The notes under the pieces: model-generated
Databases searched by the model: none
The model's input: only the letters and a program-made list of their open reading frames with translations
What the model was told of the DNA's origin: nothing
Part shown: in pieces, positions 40,141 to 41,067 of the stretch
How the letters are laid out: each line of letters begins with the position of its first letter
Numbering within the stretch: the stretch's first letter is position 1
Position numbers and translations under genes: made by a program
Virus record (IMG/VR): IMGVR_UViG_3300009433_000013
Span: 1 to 41,067 of that record
From: a virus
Direction: 5' to 3' (one strand)
Length of the DNA stretch: 41,067 nucleotides

Positions 40141-41067
40141 TTGTTAAACGACCCCAACTCGGCGAAGAAAAAAAGAATCCTTGATGAAATCCTTGGCAGA
40201 CCTCAGCGCCAGGGCAAGGAATATCTTTACACTTCCCGATGTTGCAGTCATCACAAAAAGAAACTCTCGGTTAACTTTGATAAGAACGTTGCCAAGTGTT
40301 GGACATGTGACTGGCGTACCAAAAATTTACGACGCCTTGTCAGACGTTGGGGCGATATAAGTCACATCCATAGATGGAAGGACTTTGACGCCGATATTGA
40401 CCTAGGCGACCTAGACAACCTGTTTGTCAAGGAAGAGGAAACTAGCCAACGAATTGACCTTCCAAATGAGTTTCAAACGCTTACTGGTCGGTCTCAACCT
40501 GCCTCGGCAAGAGTGCCCCTAAACTATTTACGCAAACGTGCCGTTGAACAGAAGGACGTCCTTTATTGGAAGATTGGCTACTGCGCTTCCGGGGAATACA
40601 AAAATAGAATTATTCTCCCATCATTTGACGAAGAAGGTTATTGTAACTTTTTTACGTCCCGCACATATGACCCCAACGTTTGGCCTCCATATATGAACGG
40701 ACCCGGCAACAAAGACATCATCTTCAACGAACTGTTGATTGACTGGGAGCGAGAGGTCACTCTGGTTGAGGGTGTCTTTGATGCTATCGTGGCTGGCGAG
40801 AACAGCATTCCACTGCTCGGCTCAACCCTCAGAGAAGACAGCAGACTTTTCAGGAAGATCGTAAAAAACGACACACCTGTCCTGCTTGGGCTAGACAACG
40901 ACGCCCACAAGAAAGCGATGAAACTCGTGAAAGCCTTGCTGGCTTATGACATAGAGGTTCGGCTTATGGATACATCCGGCTATAAAGATATTGGCGAGAT
41001 GCCCCCTGGTGTATATCAGAAACGCAAAGAGAAAGCGCCTTTTATTGATTCTGACACCTATTTATTC
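40141..41067 (+). CDS. DNA primase (zinc ribbon + TOPRIM), cut by window end
   Basis: The frame is open from just after the HAD stop to the end of the window (309 codons, incomplete). A CHC2-type zinc ribbon is visible: Cys34/Cys35 and His37/His38, then Cys53-x2-Cys56 (CWTC). A TOPRIM core follows, with Glu210 in LVEGVFDAI and Asp252-x-Asp254 in LGLDND, the metal-binding residues of primases. These make RNA primers for the replication fork. The only start before the zinc ribbon is TTG at 40141, directly after the TAA of the HAD gene; no ATG or GTG occurs in frame before about codon 124. There is no obvious ribosome binding site, so the start depends on reinitiation or stop readthrough. Whether a helicase domain follows, as in T7 gp4, lies beyond the window. 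Confidence 0.85.
   Translation, partial: MLNDPNSAKKKRILDEILGRPQRQGKEYLYTSRCCSHHKKKLSVNFDKNVAKCWTCDWRTKNLRRLVRRWGDISHIHRWKDFDADIDLGDLDNLFVKEEETSQRIDLPNEFQTLTGRSQPASARVPLNYLRKRAVEQKDVLYWKIGYCASGEYKNRIILPSFDEEGYCNFFTSRTYDPNVWPPYMNGPGNKDIIFNELLIDWEREVTLVEGVFDAIVAGENSIPLLGSTLREDSRLFRKIVKNDTPVLLGLDNDAHKKAMKLVKALLAYDIEVRLMDTSGYKDIGEMPPGVYQKRKEKAPFIDSDTYLF

Noticed and set aside
40638-40910. Minus-strand open frame of 90 codons
   Set aside because: It is the antisense shadow of the TOPRIM part of the primase, with no supporting start site.

Overview
The window is a piece of a tailed-phage genome, most likely a large contractile-tailed (myovirus) phage of the broad T4-like kind seen in marine samples. 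The evidence is a T4 gp55-like late sigma factor, baseplate wedge proteins of the gp25 and gp6 (baseplate J) families, a peptidase that looks like part of the tail hub, a run of very large tail or fibre proteins, a RuvC-like resolvase and a zinc-ribbon/TOPRIM DNA primase. All genes read on the + strand, nearly every base is coding, and most neighbours overlap by 1-8 bases or are separated by a few bases. No tRNA, rRNA, CRISPR array, integrase or insertion sequence is visible. No photosynthesis gene is present, so there is no sign of a cyanobacterial host; the host cannot be named from this window.

Region 1 (1-3730) is an accessory block. It starts with a multi-pass membrane protein resembling the HTTM family (related to vitamin-K-dependent carboxylase), coupled to a small DCC-family (DUF393) CxxC protein. 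A short nucleotide-sugar dehydrogenase and a SDR-type nucleotide-sugar epimerase follow. The first two genes look more AT-rich than the rest. Region 2 (3727-5462) holds small conserved phage genes: a 59-residue protein, a zinc-ribbon protein, a one-pass membrane protein, the late sigma factor and a small helical protein.

Region 3 (5455-38234) is the tail module. In order it holds an M23 peptidase with an OB-like front domain, a probable spike or hub protein, a 1935-residue protein of unknown role, gp25-like, gp6-like, a DNRLRE-like beta-sandwich protein, a 3311-residue giant with a LamG domain and an inserted tandem beta module, a 302-residue tail protein, a 1254-residue protein, a 969-residue protein with Fn3-like domains, and three smaller probable distal tail or fibre proteins. 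About a quarter of the window is the single giant gene. The genes would make the baseplate, cell-wall-opening hub and receptor-binding periphery, transcribed late by the phage sigma factor.

Region 4 (38246-41067) moves to nucleic-acid metabolism: RuvC-like nuclease, a 212-residue conserved marine-phage protein, a HAD-type 5'(3')-deoxyribonucleotidase-like protein and the primase, which is cut by the window end. A convincing host-type (sigma-70, extended -10) promoter lies just before the HAD gene, which suggests that the HAD-primase pair is expressed early while the preceding genes are late. The least explained parts are the HTTM-DCC pair, the 1935-residue protein and the inserted module in the giant protein.
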